Positions 44,410-56,980 of a stretch of 64,000 nt of DNA are shown piece after piece. Source of the stretch: Phialocephala subalpina. Lineage: Eukaryota > Ascomycota > Leotiomycetes > Helotiales > Mollisiaceae. The translations under genes were made by a program, and so were the position numbers. The stretch covers positions 40,449-104,448 of the forward strand of contig FJOG01000033.1 in NCBI GenBank assembly GCA_900073065.1. The letters are read 5' to 3'. Each line of letters starts with the position of its first letter. Position 1 is the stretch's first letter. The notes under the pieces were generated by a model, which saw only the letters and a program-made list of their open reading frames with translations, did no database searches and had not been told where the DNA came from.

Positions 44410-46917
44410 ATGTCCCACAACCCGCAGGAGAGTCAAGTCGCAGACATGGGATCGCAAACATCGGACAGTGGCAGCAGTAGCAGGAAACGCAAACACGAAG
44501 AAGAAGATACGCCCAAGCAGATTGGTATGGACCATATACCGCCTCTACCTCGACAACCAGATCTACCAGAGTTCAATCTGACATCTACAAGGCGTCCAAG
44601 CCACGATACGGAGTCCTCAAAGTCCCCAAATCCAAAGGATAATGAGCGATCAGCATCTCCGGGTTGGCAGACAGTAGAACGTCCCAGAAAGAAAGCCAAG
44701 AAGATCCCAAAGGCCGACTCGAAGAATTACCCCGCCATCGAATTTTCGCGCGATGCTCGATTGCAGACGCAGGTGAAGCTCAATGACTTCCAGTCTCTTG
44801 TTCTCTACATCCTAGCCGATGGCTCTGCTCCGCAGTTTGTGTCGATTCGCCACAGACCTGCGATTCGAAAGGTTGTTGTAAGTCCCACCTTCTCGAAGCA
44901 ATATTTCCTCTATCGCGCTATCATAAGAGTCTTGAAACATTTATTTACTCTCGTGAATGTCCCACTACTCCTGGGACTCTCTCAAACGTCTGAAAGAAGC
45001 ATACTAACTCTGTGATTTGGGGAACAGGTCTTGATGGTACCTGGCTTGGAAATGGACATGTTTTACAAGGAGAGCGATCATTCAAGAAGGGATTCGCGCG
45101 ATGATGGCAGCAGGAGAGATCGTGACAGAAGAGAGCGCGAACGAGCAGAGCGCAATTATTCTCTCGACGAATACTATCCTAAGAGACTTAAATCCGACAA
45201 ATTGTCAACCTCACTACAGCCATGGGCAGATATGTTCGAGCACATTTGGCCAGTGAAGACTCCTGGCGATGACAAGTATGGCAAAATGCACTCTCCACTG
45301 CACGCAATGCTTACAGCCCCTGCACCAAAGACAAAAGAGGAGAAGGACTGGAAGAAGAACAGGAAAGGAGTTGCACCAGCCAAGGAGCCACAAGGATGGA
45401 AAAACACTCGTGTCCCGATTCCAGAGTTCATCCATGACGCAGAGGTATTATTGGAGAACGAGTACACACTTCACCCTGCTGTATACAGCGATGAGGATGA
45501 CAAGTCTGCTTTGGCTGAGCACAGGCGGTCAAATGGTGTATCACTGGAACACGGCTGGGTTGACACAGATGTCAAGCATATCAACGATGGCATTGCGCCA
45601 GATAAAGAGATTGAGGCAGGCAGTATTACGGCTGGGAGACAGATTCTTGCTATGGATTGCGAAATGTGCATGACTGGCGAGAACGAGTTCTCGCTCACGC
45701 GTATCAGTATTGTCGACTGGGACGGTACGGTTGTATTGGATGAATTGGTCAAGCCAGCCAAGCCTATCATCGATTACGTGACGCAGTATGTATCCATCTC
45801 CACCCATTGATCGGTTCCTGACACTTTCAGATACTCCGGCATCACAGAGCAGATGCTTGAGGGTGTCACAACTTCTCTACAAGACATCCAGAAAAAACTC
45901 GTCGATATCCTTCATCCTCGAACTGTGCTCATCGGCCACTCTCTCAACTCCGACCTTAACGCACTCAAGATCACTCACCCTTATATTATCGATACCTCAG
46001 TACTCTACCCTCATCCACGTGGTCCACCTTTGAAATCATCCTTGAAATTCCTAGCACAAAAATATCTCAATCGAGAAATCCAAAAGGGTCATGGATCGAC
46101 TGGTCCTGGAGCCGGTCATGATTCCATCGAGGACGCCAAGACTGTACTTGATCTTGTCAAGCAGAAGTGTGAGAAGGGCAAGGAATGGGGCACGGGTGAT
46201 GCACAGGGAGAAAATATCTTTAAGCGAGTTGCTCGAGCTGGAATCAGATACAAGAGTCAAGGAGGCTCAGCCGTACCGAATCCAACAGATGGCAAGTCCA
46301 GTGCGATGATCGACTGGGGTGACCCAAAGAAGGGACCAGGTGCAGCTTCTAATTTTCCTATCGGATGCTCGAGCGATGAACAAGTGATGGAAGGAGTCAT
46401 CCGTGCTGTGAACGGAGATCCGGATGGAAAGGAAATCCCAGGTGGTGGCGTTGATTTTGTGTGGGCCCGATTCCGAGAATTGGAGGCACTGAAAGGCTGG
46501 TGGAACAACAACAAAGCTGCTGTGAATGGCAGAGCAATCGAAGCCAAGAGCGAAGTTAAGGAAGAGACCAACACAGAGACGAAAGCCGAACCCGTTGCAA
46601 AGCTGAGCACTGCCTTGCCTCCTCCAGACCACATCGACACATCCAAATCATTAGATCAAGCTGCCGCGGACCTTACGAAACGCATCCTCGAGATCTACCA
46701 CGAACTTCCTCCTTGCACCGCATTCATAGTCTACAGTGGCTCTGGTGATCCTCGCGAGATGAGCAAGCTGCAAGCTATGCAGGCGACGTTTAAGCGGGAA
46801 TACAAGATTAAGAAGTGGGATCAACTGAGTGTGAAGTGGACTGATACAGAGGAGCAGGATTTGAAGAAAGCTGCGAAGGATGCGAGAAATGGTGTTGGCT
46901 TTGTTTGTGTCAAGTGA
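44410..46917 (+). CDS. RNA 3' exonuclease, Rex1 (Rnh70)-like
   Basis: Exons 44410-44877, 45028-45785 and 45831-46917 give 770 aa. Introns are GTAAGT..GGAACAG and GTATGT..TTTCAG. The N-terminus is charged with a nuclear-type basic cluster (RPRKKAKKIPK). The DEDDh exonuclease domain has MDCEMC at about 364 (first Asp and Glu), IGHSLNSDLNALKITHPYII at about 441, and HDSIEDAKTVLDLV at about 504 carrying the final His and Asp. GPPLKSSLKFLAQKYL is typical of the Rex1 group. Rex1 trims 3' ends of 5S rRNA, 5.8S rRNA and tRNA precursors in the nucleus. The C-terminal 260 residues are family-variable. Confidence 0.9.
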
Positions 46918-47606
46918 GCAGGTAGAGTAGAGGAAGTGGTATGCATCTTGTTCATATGGTTATATACTTTGCTAGAGTAGCCTTATCTATAGACTCTCTT
47001 CGATGATCCAGGACCTGAGGGACATTGAAACCCCGATCGAGGCGTCTGGGAGGAAGCTGATGGGAGGAGATAGAGATACTACTGTGCGAAGCATCTTGCT
47101 AGGTATCGCAGCATTGCATGAATGAAAGTACAGCTTTAGTGCTTACTTAAAATCTCGATTTTCTGTCTCGCTTCCCGCGATCGCGATTTAATTCGTTCAC
47201 ATTTGAAAGTGCTTGTTTGCAGTTAAATGTTGTGGTCATGAGAATGTAAGGCTAAGGCGGATCTCGAGACGGGAATATCTCTCGTCACATACTTCCACTA
47301 TCCCCCTGCCAGATTTTGTTTTTCCTTCCGTATATACGACTCTCTGTTTAATAAAGATTTCAGCGTATGCTAGTTGAATTCTTGACGATGGACGCGCCTG
47401 ATGCAAGCCTATGCAGGCCTAGCCGACTCAGCGATCAGGCTGAGCTAGATACCGGAACCGCTGTGTGTCACTTTCGCAGGGTTCGAGGCCACTGGAGAAA
47501 TAGTTACGTCATAGTTGACTACCATAGTGTGGCTATTGCATACAATAGCTGGTGAAAGGGGGCTGAGACCAAAACGCAGCATGCCAATGAGTGGTCACAG
47601 TTTTCA
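46918..47606. other. No gene recognised
   Basis: Start of the degenerate compartment. A 62-codon frame at 47367 has no recognisable content but might be a remnant of the next pseudogene's 5' part. Confidence 0.4.
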
Positions 47607-48549
47607 TTGACCCCTGATCTGGCGTTCAGCGCTACCTTGTGTTATTCCGCATTCGCTATTGCGGGCATAGATGTCACTATTAGCACGAAAGATTCCCGTA
47701 ATCACACAGAACCAGAACCGCATTTTGATTTTGGGACGGGGAGATATACTTTTGCGGACGTAAGGAAACAGTATGGGCAAGGAAGGGACCACAGCAGCGA
47801 TATTCCTTCCCTGGAGGACCACGGAATATTTCAGTTGGTGAAGCAATCTTGGATCGCAGGCCCAGGGATTCAGCCGCCAGCTTATTCCTACATTCGGCAA
47901 TACTCAAACTTGGCTGGCCCATACTATTCAAGCGGGAACAATTCTTATTGCTCTGGCTTCACGCTCGGCGCGCCCTCTTCGGCGACGTTCAATATCTTGT
48001 CAAGCTACTACTTCCAAGGATTTCCCATGATCTCAGAGTTGCAAAGCCTCACCCCAGATCCAATGCACTATTGGTTATTTCAGGATATCGTTTCGCACGG
48101 TGGCTCTGTTGCATTTGCATTACAATCCCATCTCACCACATAGCTAGTATGGTGTACTGCGATCAACTTGCCCAATTCGATAACCAGGCATATGTATTGA
48201 AATCCGTGTTCATCGAAACAAATTTGCCGAGGTCGTTTTGGGGTTGGCTTGCCGTTACAATTGTCCTATTTGTTCACATTTTTCTTGCCTGGATTATTGT
48301 TTTCCGGTTCCTTGCTAGGACTCAATATACGATGCTGGGCTAGGACTGGCAAAATGTAGCACATGTAAGCACTGATGAGACCAAGGAGTATATTTAAATG
48401 GCGGCGCAATTGATCGATGATCGCCTCAAAGCTAAGATGAAGGACGTAAATTCGGCAGAAGGGCAGCTAGGGATGCCTCCGTTAAAGGCAAGAGTGTGGC
48501 TAGGTATAAAAGAGAATCAGATTGGAATTTACCTTGTAGCTAGAGAATA
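47607..48549 (+). pseudogene. Fungal membrane protein with large extracellular loop, degenerate
   Basis: A plus-strand frame gives LAFSATLCYSAFAIAGIDVT, PEPHFDFGTGRYTFADVRKQ, an Asn-rich ectodomain-like region and SYYFQGFPMI. It ends in a stop at 48143. A second frame resumes ASMVYCDQLAQFDNQAYVLK and a membrane span (FWGWLAVTIVLFVHIFLAWI). It continues past TAG at about 48342 (after TMLG) into DWQNVAHVSTDETKEYI, then TAA and a further charged tail to about 48549. One frameshift and two stops therefore break what looks like a single gene. I recognise it only as a general fungal multi-pass protein type with a large outer loop. Confidence 0.6.
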
Positions 48550-49111
48550 ATAATTTAAGGTAGCGGGAAAGCGTAAAGATGACGGCAAGGAAAATATGCG
48601 CGGCCACTCAAGCAGCTTGATAAAGGTAGATCTAGGGCGGAAAGATATATCTTTCCAGGGTGATGTGTATAGAAGGGGATGTTGTAATGCGGGTAGGAGT
48701 GACTTTGGCAATGGAGTTTAATGGGCTGAGAGTAGGATACGCTCTTATATGCAAAGACCAACAACTAGAGACGACCTAGATATGGAAAGCGAACGGAAAC
48801 TATATAACACTACACACTAATCCTTAGCTGCAATTCCCGCAATCGTGTTTTCTGCTTATTGCAAGTAATCAGACTTTTGAATCGTTGAGTGTTCGGATTC
48901 TTAGCGGATGTTAAGACTCTAATCTAGTTCGTTAGTCTCCTGCATGTAACAGGGGGGCAGAAGGCCGAGCTGCGTGCGAACTGCATACGATAAGTTTCGA
49001 GGAAGCAACCCGCCTTACAGCTTCATTGTCCTAAGACCTGAGAACACTCTTTGCTTTCCTGATATCTTATTTAAAAGAGGTTCTGATCGCGTGCAAAATT
49101 GATTTCTGAAG
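48550..49111. other. No gene recognised
   Basis: No coding frame or repeat that I can support. Confidence 0.5.
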
Positions 49112-49566
49112 ATGGAGACCCTGCTTAGCGAGGAAGTCCAGTCGACGGCAGCACCAAATCGGAGCCTGATCTCGAAGCGGTTACCATTTCCGCAAGACTC
49201 AAGGCAAAAGAATAAGCAACTTTGGGAGAAGACTTGGGAGCAGAGCTATCTGCGAAATGTTCTCCATCAGTCTTCAAATATCGTCCATTGAAGCAAAGTG
49301 ATGGAATTAGGCTCGTTCTCCTCCACCCAGCTCTAGACGCCTCAGCCCATCTCGAGTGCTCAATCGAGCACGCCATCCTCTCGCAATACGGTCAAGACCT
49401 CACCAATCACCACACTGCATTATCATATGTTTGGGGCGATGCGACACGAGAGATTACTGTGGAGGGATGTCCGTTCCAAGTGACGGCAACTTTGGAATCG
49501 GCATTACGAGGTTTGCGAGATCCAGCGAGAGTTATCCGAGTCTGGGCTGATGCTTTATACTCATAA
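49112..49566 (+). pseudogene. Truncated HET-domain fragment
   Basis: ATG 49112 starts a frame that is lost quickly. A neighbouring frame (through a TAA near 49212) carries the HET N-terminus: FKYRPLKQSDGIRLVLLHPA, HHTALSYVWGDATREI, ALRGLRDPARVIRVWADAL. It then stops where the family continues with CINQ. The break coincides with a repetitive G-rich segment at 49568-49704. The rest of the HET domain is missing, so this is a fragment. Confidence 0.75.
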
Positions 49567-49567
49567 G

Positions 49568-49704
49568 TCGATTGATACCGAACAAAACACCTCGGAAACT
49601 TGAGGTTTTTGACCTCTGTTTTCTTGGGGGGGGGGTTCGTTTTGCTTATTTTGATCGACGCCGAATGAAACACCTCGGAATCTTGAGGTGGGAGTTCTGT
49701 TTTC
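49568..49704. repeat. Imperfect tandem repeat, period about 83 bp
   Basis: Two copies of CACCTCGGAAaCTTGAGGT-like sequence (49588 and 49671), each followed by CTGTTTTC and preceded by CCGAAnnAAA, with a ten-G run at 49626-49635 between them. Each core is itself a weak palindrome (ACCTC..GAGGT). It abuts the truncation point of the HET fragment, so it may be the end of an inserted element. Confidence 0.5.
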
Positions 49705-50167
49705 AAAACGGTTTCGTTTTGCACCCTTGCTCTGAAACCTCGCTTGAGTCTCAGCCACTACTAGGCGAGCAATGGTCAGTAATTTGTGGGAACCTTGTTA
49801 GGTACCAGTAAGCAATTAAAACGTCTCTGGTGTTCTGGCCTGAGCATAAATTCACAAGGTCTTATTACTTTCGCTGTATTATTCGACCCCGAGAAATATT
49901 AGACTCTCTTGAAAATAGTAGCGCAGTATCAAGAAAAAGAGCTATTGGTGTAATTCGCAACAATTGCGGCATAGTCGCATCCATTTGTCTTCTTCGTCTT
50001 GCTGTTCTAGTAGTTTCAGCCCCTGTAAGGGGTCGCTCAACTTGCAAGTGGCACTAGTGGCATAAGTGGCATATAAACACTCCCATTGAATATCAGCATC
50101 GCTTTCCTCATCGTACCTCTGCCTTTCATTTACTTAGCAGCTTCCGTCATTTGCTCTCCTCGCCGCC
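49705..50167. other. No gene recognised
   Basis: No supported coding content; upstream region of the next gene. Confidence 0.5.
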
Positions 50168-51776
50168 ATGGCCGTTTGTGGCGCCAATTTTTCCACTACA
50201 GCCTGTCCGCAACAGTGTCTTGATCCTGCTACCGCCTTTCAATTTCAGAACCTCCCTACCTGCTTGGATGAGGTAGGGACGGGCAAGATAGACGTCGCCC
50301 TGAATATTACGCCATGGAATCCTGTCGTAGAAATCTTTGATAATTGCATGAACCAGTACTGCAGTTACACGGACCAAACTGTCGGTGGCTGTCCGTATGA
50401 CGGTGTCTATCTCACCTTTAGCTTCGGCGACTTGACCGATGAGATGTATGGAAACACGGATCAGTGGATTTGCAAGAATGTTGATGGTCAAGTTAATCCA
50501 GACCTTGGGGGAATAGGCGTAGGCAAATATCCACAATACCTAACGTCAGCCTATTGACTCACTCTAGGTAATCGTATCCTATCTCATGCAAACCTGTATC
50601 AGCATGCTTCTCTGGTTGTCACTACGGTTCATTGCATTTCTGAGATACTGGCCAAAGATGGCCTCACGAATGACCCCGTCTTTTAAGTCGAAAATCGAAG
50701 AGCAAGAAGCAGTGCTGAAGTCTATTGCGGTAGAGTTTCAAGAAGCGCAATGCTTCTTCATGTTGGCATGTCAATCTGCTGTGTTAGCAGTTATCAAGGC
50801 TCTCGCAAAGGATCCACAATTCCTTGGAACGCAGACTCTGAGAGCTGTTAAATATAATCTGGCAATGGCGCGACTTGTGTGTGTAGGGGGCATATTACCG
50901 ATAACCTTTGTCCTCTACATCATCCACACCGTCGGCATGTCGTCATTATTCATCTGTGCGCTGTCCGGTTGCACAATCATCCTGGCTGTTTGTGGTCTCT
51001 TTGCCATTCCCACGAACTTCTCTTCTGCATCACTGAGTCCACTCCCTTACCAGTCGAAGTTGGATAAATGTGGTCAAAATCCACCACCTGTTGTTTTCTG
51101 CCAGGGGTTGCAGGTATCTGGGCCAGACCTCGACACCATAATCGCAATGATCTGTATTCCAGTATATATCATCATTCTCGGCTGTACCGTATGTTCATAT
51201 ATGGAACGAAGGCCTTCCTATTGCGGCGGCATAAAAAGGAATAAAGTGATATCTTTCTTTACGAAGATCGGCGAATTACTGGAAGGCAACTTACCTCGAC
51301 CGATGCAGACAGTGTCGGACGTTATATTTCTTCTACCAAATTCCCTATACTTCTTGCTATTCAGGCCCTTTTGGTCGGATAGAGTCATTGATACCTCTGG
51401 CTGGAGTTTTGGCCAGATTGTATCTATCACAATTTGGTTTCAAGTCATCATAAAGTATCTATATTGGTCAAAATGTAAGTTTTAATCACAACTTCCGATG
51501 TCAGTTTGCAGACACTGACTACAAGATTGAGTCGGCATGGAGGGTCACTCTGATGTTCACATTGCGACACCATACGAAATTACCAAAACTAAATCAGTTT
51601 ATGAGAAGGCAAAGCAAGTGCCAGGGGATGATGAAGCAGTGGCTTTAGCGAGTAATTCAACAGTCTGTCATGCTTCCTTGCACCGTCAAAGTCAAGATGA
51701 AACGGATGAGGAGGAACAATCCACAGCCCTACAGAAAGCGCCCGTCGGCTATATACTCCACTCAAGAACTTATTGA
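50168..51776 (+). CDS. Multi-pass membrane protein with Cys-rich N-terminal domain
   Basis: Three exons: 50168-50518, 50568-51474 and 51532-51776, total 500 aa. Introns are GTAGGC..CTCTAG (branch TTGACTC) and GTAAGT..ATTGAG. Phases agree. The N-terminal 110 residues have eight or more Cys (CGANFSTTACPQQC, CMNQYCSYTDQTVGGC), suggesting a disulfide-rich outer domain. Hydrophobic segments follow (VIVSYLMQTCISMLLWLSL, LVCVGGILPITFVLYIIHTV, LFICALSGCTIILAVCGLFA, IIAMICIPVYIIILGCTVCS) and two more near the C-terminus. The tail is polar. I recognise this as a fungal integral-membrane type but cannot name it. It is the only apparently intact gene between 47 and 57 kb. A frame just after the TGA looks similar in character, so a late frameshift is possible. 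Confidence 0.65.
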
Positions 51777-53059
51777 AAAGAGAAAAGGGAGCCATAGAGT
51801 GGATTAATCGGGACTATGAACTGAACTACTTTGAGTCCATCGTGACCAACTCATCGAAATACTTCGGGAAACCAAAAGTCGATTTCTCATCCTGCGGTAC
51901 TCTGCTTTGCTCAATCTGAATCAGTAAAATTAAAGTGCAATAGCGCTTTCTTTTTTTCTCTCCGTCTTCTTGGGGGAGATTACAATCCCTTATCTTTGAG
52001 GGAGGAGAGTGCTGGAGCCTGGAAATAGTCTATCAGCAACATCCTCTCGAGAAACTTACCTGCAATCAGCAGAAGTCTTCCGAATTCGCCGGTTATGTAG
52101 AAGACTGCTTTGAAGTGATAGGTGCCATTGCGCGAATGACAAGGAACGGCACCTCCCAAGCCCGCATATATTGTTCGTGACGTCGCAATATTTGTCCCTT
52201 GTAGGGGCGACTTTCAAAAAAAATCTACGTCCAGTGTGCTCAATTGGGATGAGGAGTTTTTTATTTGGAGCAGAGTGAGCGTTCTCTACACCAGGGAAAG
52301 GTCTCGAGGAATTCGTTCTAGGCGAACCGAGATTTGCCGGCGCTGATTTTGCTTATTAACGTTAATACACTCTGATTTTAAAAGTCTTAGAAAGTGCTTC
52401 CGCTAATATAAGGTAAAGATGTTAAAGAATAGTAAGGTCCTCGAGGATCGCCGCGACCGGAGACCGGCTCGAAAGATGGTACTGAGCGGTAGGCGTCACT
52501 CGGCCGAGCCCTAGTGGTTTAAGCAGTTCAGTTCAAGTCAATAAATCTCACGTCTGCCACTCCCCATTTGCACTTCGCGTGACTGTTCATTCGACACATT
52601 TTAATAGCGCTTCCTGCACACGAATTCCGTAAATTTACATTTGTTACAGTATACCCCGCCAGAATCTTTCACCTCATTCCCATTGGCATCGGCGCAAATT
52701 TTGGTTTCGGGTGTTCTGGAAATAATAGCTATTGGTGGTTGACGCTTGACATGTGGCATGGCTAATGCAGTTGGCCAGCTGCATCTAATATAGCCAATAT
52801 CCATCACTCAATAGTCATGGTTACGAAGCCTCACGGATTTCAAGCAGAAAAATAGAAAAGCCGTATAAGTGAGCCCCAAGTAACTCATCAAGGCAGAATC
52901 GTATTTACTTTGCTGCCTGCTAAATTATAAATGCTTAGTATCGCCTTTGATACTAGCGGTAATATGGCAATAGGAAGCTCAAAAAGTTTACTTAGTAGTA
53001 GGTCGATACCTTGGGTAATATAACAAGCGTTTGGAGATAATTTCTAATTGATGTGAGTA
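51777..53059. other. Mostly empty; one small Cys-containing minus frame
   Basis: A 68-codon minus frame (52807-52601) ends YCNKCKFTEFVCRKRY and has four Cys, but no signal peptide is evident, so it is not called as a gene. The segment 52430-52560 is GC-rich compared with its surroundings and may be transposon debris. Nothing else recognised. Confidence 0.4.
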
Positions 53060-53540
53060 ATAAGTACTCTTTCGATAAAAATCAAATATTAAATTTTTAT
53101 TTTTATATTTTATAAATTATAAATAAAATTAATTATAAAAAAATATTTTAATTCTAAAGAAAATAAATTAAAAGAATTCTTTTCAAAATAATTTAATTTT
53201 TAATTTCGAAACTCGAAATGAATTTTAATTTTCTATTTACTCGAATTTTTATATTCTAATTATATAATTTTCAATAAATAAAAATTTAAAACTTTTTAAT
53301 TTTATATTATATTAAATAATAATTTATATATTAATTATATAAAAACGTAATTTCAAAATAATAAATTATAATTTGAGTTTTTTTTATTAAAATTAAGAAT
53401 TTTATAATAAAAATATTTAAATTAAATTTATTATTTTAAAATTAAAATTTTATATTTAATAAATAATTATAATATTAATATAATATTTTTAGTATTTTGA
53501 TAAAATATATAAATTATATTTATGGTTTATTACTCTAAAA
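53060..53540. repeat. AT-rich island, probably RIP-mutated
   Basis: About 480 bp composed almost only of A and T, with no coding frames, in sharp contrast to flanks near 45-50% GC. Composition and abrupt edges fit a repeat degraded by repeat-induced point mutation. No terminal repeats could be identified. Confidence 0.6.
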
Positions 53541-53919
53541 CTATGCCTTCGTAAATAAACTCGGAAGTCGAATTGAGGCCTTCTAGGCCTTAATTGGCCC
53601 CAGAGGACTAGAATCACGTGAGGCGGAAGATCTAGCCTACGTAAGCCTGCATAGCGGCCTTAAGGCTACTGGAACGGCATTAAATTGAATCAATCAATCA
53701 ATCATTCATTCATCTTTCACAATCTTCGGACAAAACTATCCTTCATTCTACCACGTTAAGGGTCCGCGAAGAGAGATTGTCGCTGTGATTGTATAGCACC
53801 AGGAATTTGAGCAGTCCTGGGTGGCTTTGTATCTGGCCGCATCCTTAGGTTTACCTTCCAGCCAAACAGGGCTGCAGCCATCTCCAACGTCGCTCATTAC
53901 GCCAACGACGTCTGATATC

Positions 53920-55821
53920 ATGAGCAACAATTCGCTTTCGCAATTTGACTCGGCCGCCTCAGTCGAGGTACTGGAGGCTCACTTTGCTCAATTAGCTAAG
54001 CAGGATCAAGAGAGATCTGAACTCACATCTGTAAGGCGTCCCTAACCACTGAAGCCAGGTAAAGTCGGTATTTATCGCGAAGAATAATGGATTCACATCT
54101 TAAGGCACTAATTTTGGGCTCCTTTGTTAACCATGTGTCGTACAGGGCGTGTTGAAGAGACTTTATAGCTATGAGCAAGAAATTCATAGACTTAAGATGG
54201 ATCTAGAAGACCAGACGAAATCGCGCATGATATACCAGCAAGAAGCCCGCATCCTAGAAGAACAGAAGAGGAAGATTGAGCAATTAATTGTGATCCTCCA
54301 TTCCCGTCAACTTGATTCTAACAGCAGCTAATGTCATCTCAGGATAAAGACCCTTACGTGGTTGTTCTTGTAGACGGCGATGGCTCTAAGTTCCTGGATG
54401 GTCTCCTTCAAGACCCAGTCTCAGGTGCTGCCAAAGCCGCCTAGAGATTGAAACAAGAGATTAAAGATTATTTGAAGGATACGCCTTTAGGCGCTGTGAA
54501 CCTCCCTATCTTAGTTCGCGTTTTCGCTAATCTAAACGACCTGGCGAGGTCACTTCGCCTCTCCAACGTTATCGAGTCGGCTGACGACATGCGCACGTTT
54601 GCCGAGCAATTTACCAACAGTCGTGCTGAGTTCGACTTTATTAATGTTGGACGTGGTAAGGAGAATGCCGATTCTAAGATGAGAAGTGAGTTTCCAGTTG
54701 CTCAAACCCATGCACTAGTTCTTTTAGACTCACCGACCGACAGAAATGTTCAACCATTTCTTGAAGAACTTTCAGTGCAAGAAGATTTTCTTCGCAGGCT
54801 GCCATGATAATGGTTATCTACATGACCTTAGGGAGCACGTAGGAGATCCAGATGCCAAGGAGCGTATTGTTCTTCTGGAGACCACACAGCGGAACCAGGG
54901 TTTGTGACCCTGGGCTTTTCTATGATACGCCTCGACACTGTCTTCCGTTCTGAGCCTCTTGGGAACGAGAGAAAGTACACGTATCCGAATCACCCATTGC
55001 CTAGGCAACCCGTTCATTCGTCAGTGCTACTCGAAAAGTCGACCGTTGACGGAGACTCGCGTGGGCCACCTGAGCTATCTCCTACACATCAGCCTCCGGA
55101 GTCTCTGGTGACAATGACGCCGCCCGATGGCACCGGCTCGCCGTCTCCCATGCTATCGGCTGCATCACTGGCCGCTTCCTCGGTACAGCTATCAACTCCT
55201 ACCGCGAACGTCTCCACTTCTGGCAATGGCGGTATTTCTATCAAGTATCCTTCTAGCTATGCCGCAGCGGGTGGTGCTAGTGGACACCAAAATATCACCC
55301 TCCAAGCTGCAAAAACCAAGAACCCTAAGACTATTGAATATAACAAGGATCACCATCGTCTTGATCCACCGATCAAAAATCCCGGCTTTAATAATCCTTC
55401 CCAGGCGACTTACAAGGCGAAGGCGGATAGGGTCAAGCCGACCGCCTTTTGCAACCACCACTATTTAGCTGGCAACTGCAAATTGGGAGATGAATGCGAG
55501 AGGGACCACAGCACGAAACTCACACCCGGAGAGGTCGCCATCCATCGCTACAGGGCACGCACGAGCGTGTGCCCTGCAGGCCCGGCCTGCGACGATTATA
55601 GTTGCTCCCTTAGTCATCATTGCCTCCACGATCCACGCTGCAATCGTGTTGACTGCAAGTTCAAGAATACAAGATATGGGGACTTGCATTTGTCTAAGGA
55701 AGATCTGGTTGCAGCGTGAGTTGTGCACTTGACCGTGAACCCTCCTTGAGCAATTCTAACGTTAATATTTCCGCGCAGAACACGGTGGACGGAGGGCATT
55801 TCCTTTCCAACGGCTTTTTAG
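53920..55821 (+). pseudogene. CCCH zinc-finger protein (DUF7923-type), inactivated
   Basis: Exons 53920-54030, 54146-54289, 54343-54685, 54744 to about 54900, 54904-55715 and 55779-55821 can be followed with good splice sites (GTAAGG, GTGATC, GTGAGT, GTGAGT). The product reads: coiled-coil N-terminus (KRLYSYEQEIHRLKMDLEDQ); DKDPYVVVLVDGDGSKFLDG; ARSLRLSNVIESADDM; KNFQCKKIFFAGCHDNGYL; a Ser/Pro linker; and C-terminal Cys/His fingers. The first finger has exact CCCH spacing (CNHHYLAGNCKLGDECERDH). Two lesions break it: an in-frame TAG at 54442-54444 before RLKQEIKDYL, and a frameshift at about 54895-54903 between TTQRNQG and FVTLGFSMIRLD. Such proteins may bind RNA. A hAT-like element lies 165 bp downstream. 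Confidence 0.75.
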
Positions 55822-55978
55822 ACAAGAGCAGAGGCAAAGAGCCCGCCCTAACCACATGGATTTCTAGAACGGTTTGCTCTATTTAAACCTAAATCCTATA
55901 CGGTTAATGACTTAGTTTCTCCAGCGTTTCAACAACGATATAGCAAGGATGTGGCCTCAGAGGTGGATGTCATCTTCA

Positions 55979-55986
55979 ACTGCTGG
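55979..55986. repeat. Target-site duplication, left (ACTGCTGG)
   Basis: ACTGCTGG immediately left of the element beginning CAGAGAG. The identical 8-mer follows the right end at 56981-56988. Confidence 0.8.
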
Positions 55987-56980
55987 CAGAGAGTCCAATC
56001 AGTGATCAGTCTCAGTCATTCAGTTGGCCATTAGGCCAACTGATCAGTGACTGATCAGTTAGTGAGCCTCGGAATACCCTATTTTTAGGTACAAATGTAG
56101 CTATTTTAAGGCTAAAGTTATCTAAAAAGTAAAGAATTTAAAGGCAAATCTCTAGATCTTAAGACTTGAAAATTGTTCCTAAATGCCTTAAAAATACTTA
56201 TAGTTATAGCTATTATGGTAGGGTTATATAAGTTTCTCAAAAATCCTTGTTTATATTAGGTAGTTTCGGGGGTTTATACTAACCACGTGCTCTCCAGTAC
56301 ATAAGGACCTCTTTGCTCTCTGAAAACAATCAAGCATTTTTGCCCACTCCATTTATAGGCTTATTCTACGTATAGTGTGGCGGGGCGATCTGTTCTGCTT
56401 CAAAAATCCTTATTTGTAGTAGTAATTTCGGAGGTTTGTGCTAGCCACGTGTCCTCCAGTACATAAGGAGCTTTCTGCTCTCTGAGAAACAAAAACAACC
56501 TTCTGCCACTCCATTTTGCTGGCCCTATTACGTATGACGAATAATTATGAGAGCGAAGTCAAGTATTTGCCAAAGCCTATGAGTTTACTACAATCATGCA
56601 AGATTGGGTGGTTTTCCTCTAGGAGAGCCATTACCCTTTTACAATAGTTGATTACTCTGCGCGACAATTATCGAATTAGTTTAACTTACTAACTAAAACG
56701 AAGTAATCTATAATTAAGCGCTCGTTTATTGCCTTTTTATACTATAAAAATCTATTATACTTAGAGGAGTTTAAAGAATAAATAAACTATTAAATTTTGC
56801 GAGTATATCTTCAAGATTTTATTAGTGTAACGTGACTTTTTGATCACGTTTTTAATTGATTAGTGACTAATCAGTTAATTAGTTTCAGTCAATCAGTTGA
56901 ACCCTTTGTGATTAGTCATTCAATTGAGGGTTTACCTTCAACTGATGACTGACTGACTGACTGACTGATTGGATTCTCTG
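55987..56980. mobile_element. Non-autonomous hAT-like element
   Basis: 994 bp with terminal inverted repeats beginning CAGAGAGTCCAATCAGT on the left and, read inward from the right, CAGAGAATCCAATCAGTCAG. It is flanked by perfect 8-bp duplications (ACTGCTGG). Eight-bp target duplications and CAG-starting repeats are characteristic of hAT elements. No transposase frame is present, so it must depend on another copy. A subterminal hairpin CAGTTGGCC-ATTA-GGCCAACTG lies near 56020-56041. GACT/CAGT-rich subterminal repeats lie near both ends. Two internal direct repeats occur at about 56230-56375 and 56398-56540. Confidence 0.85.
56230..56540 (+). repeat. Internal direct repeat of the hAT-like element, two copies
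   Basis: Two imperfect copies of about 140 bp share CTTCAAAAATCCTT-like starts, CCACGTG, CTCCAGTACATAAGGA, GCTCTCTGA and CCACTCCATTT in the same order (56230-56375 and 56398-56540). Confidence 0.6.

Noticed and set aside
52430..52570. GC-rich patch resembling the end of an LTR (TCAAGTCAATAAATCTCA)
   Set aside because: No second LTR, primer-binding site or target duplication could be found.
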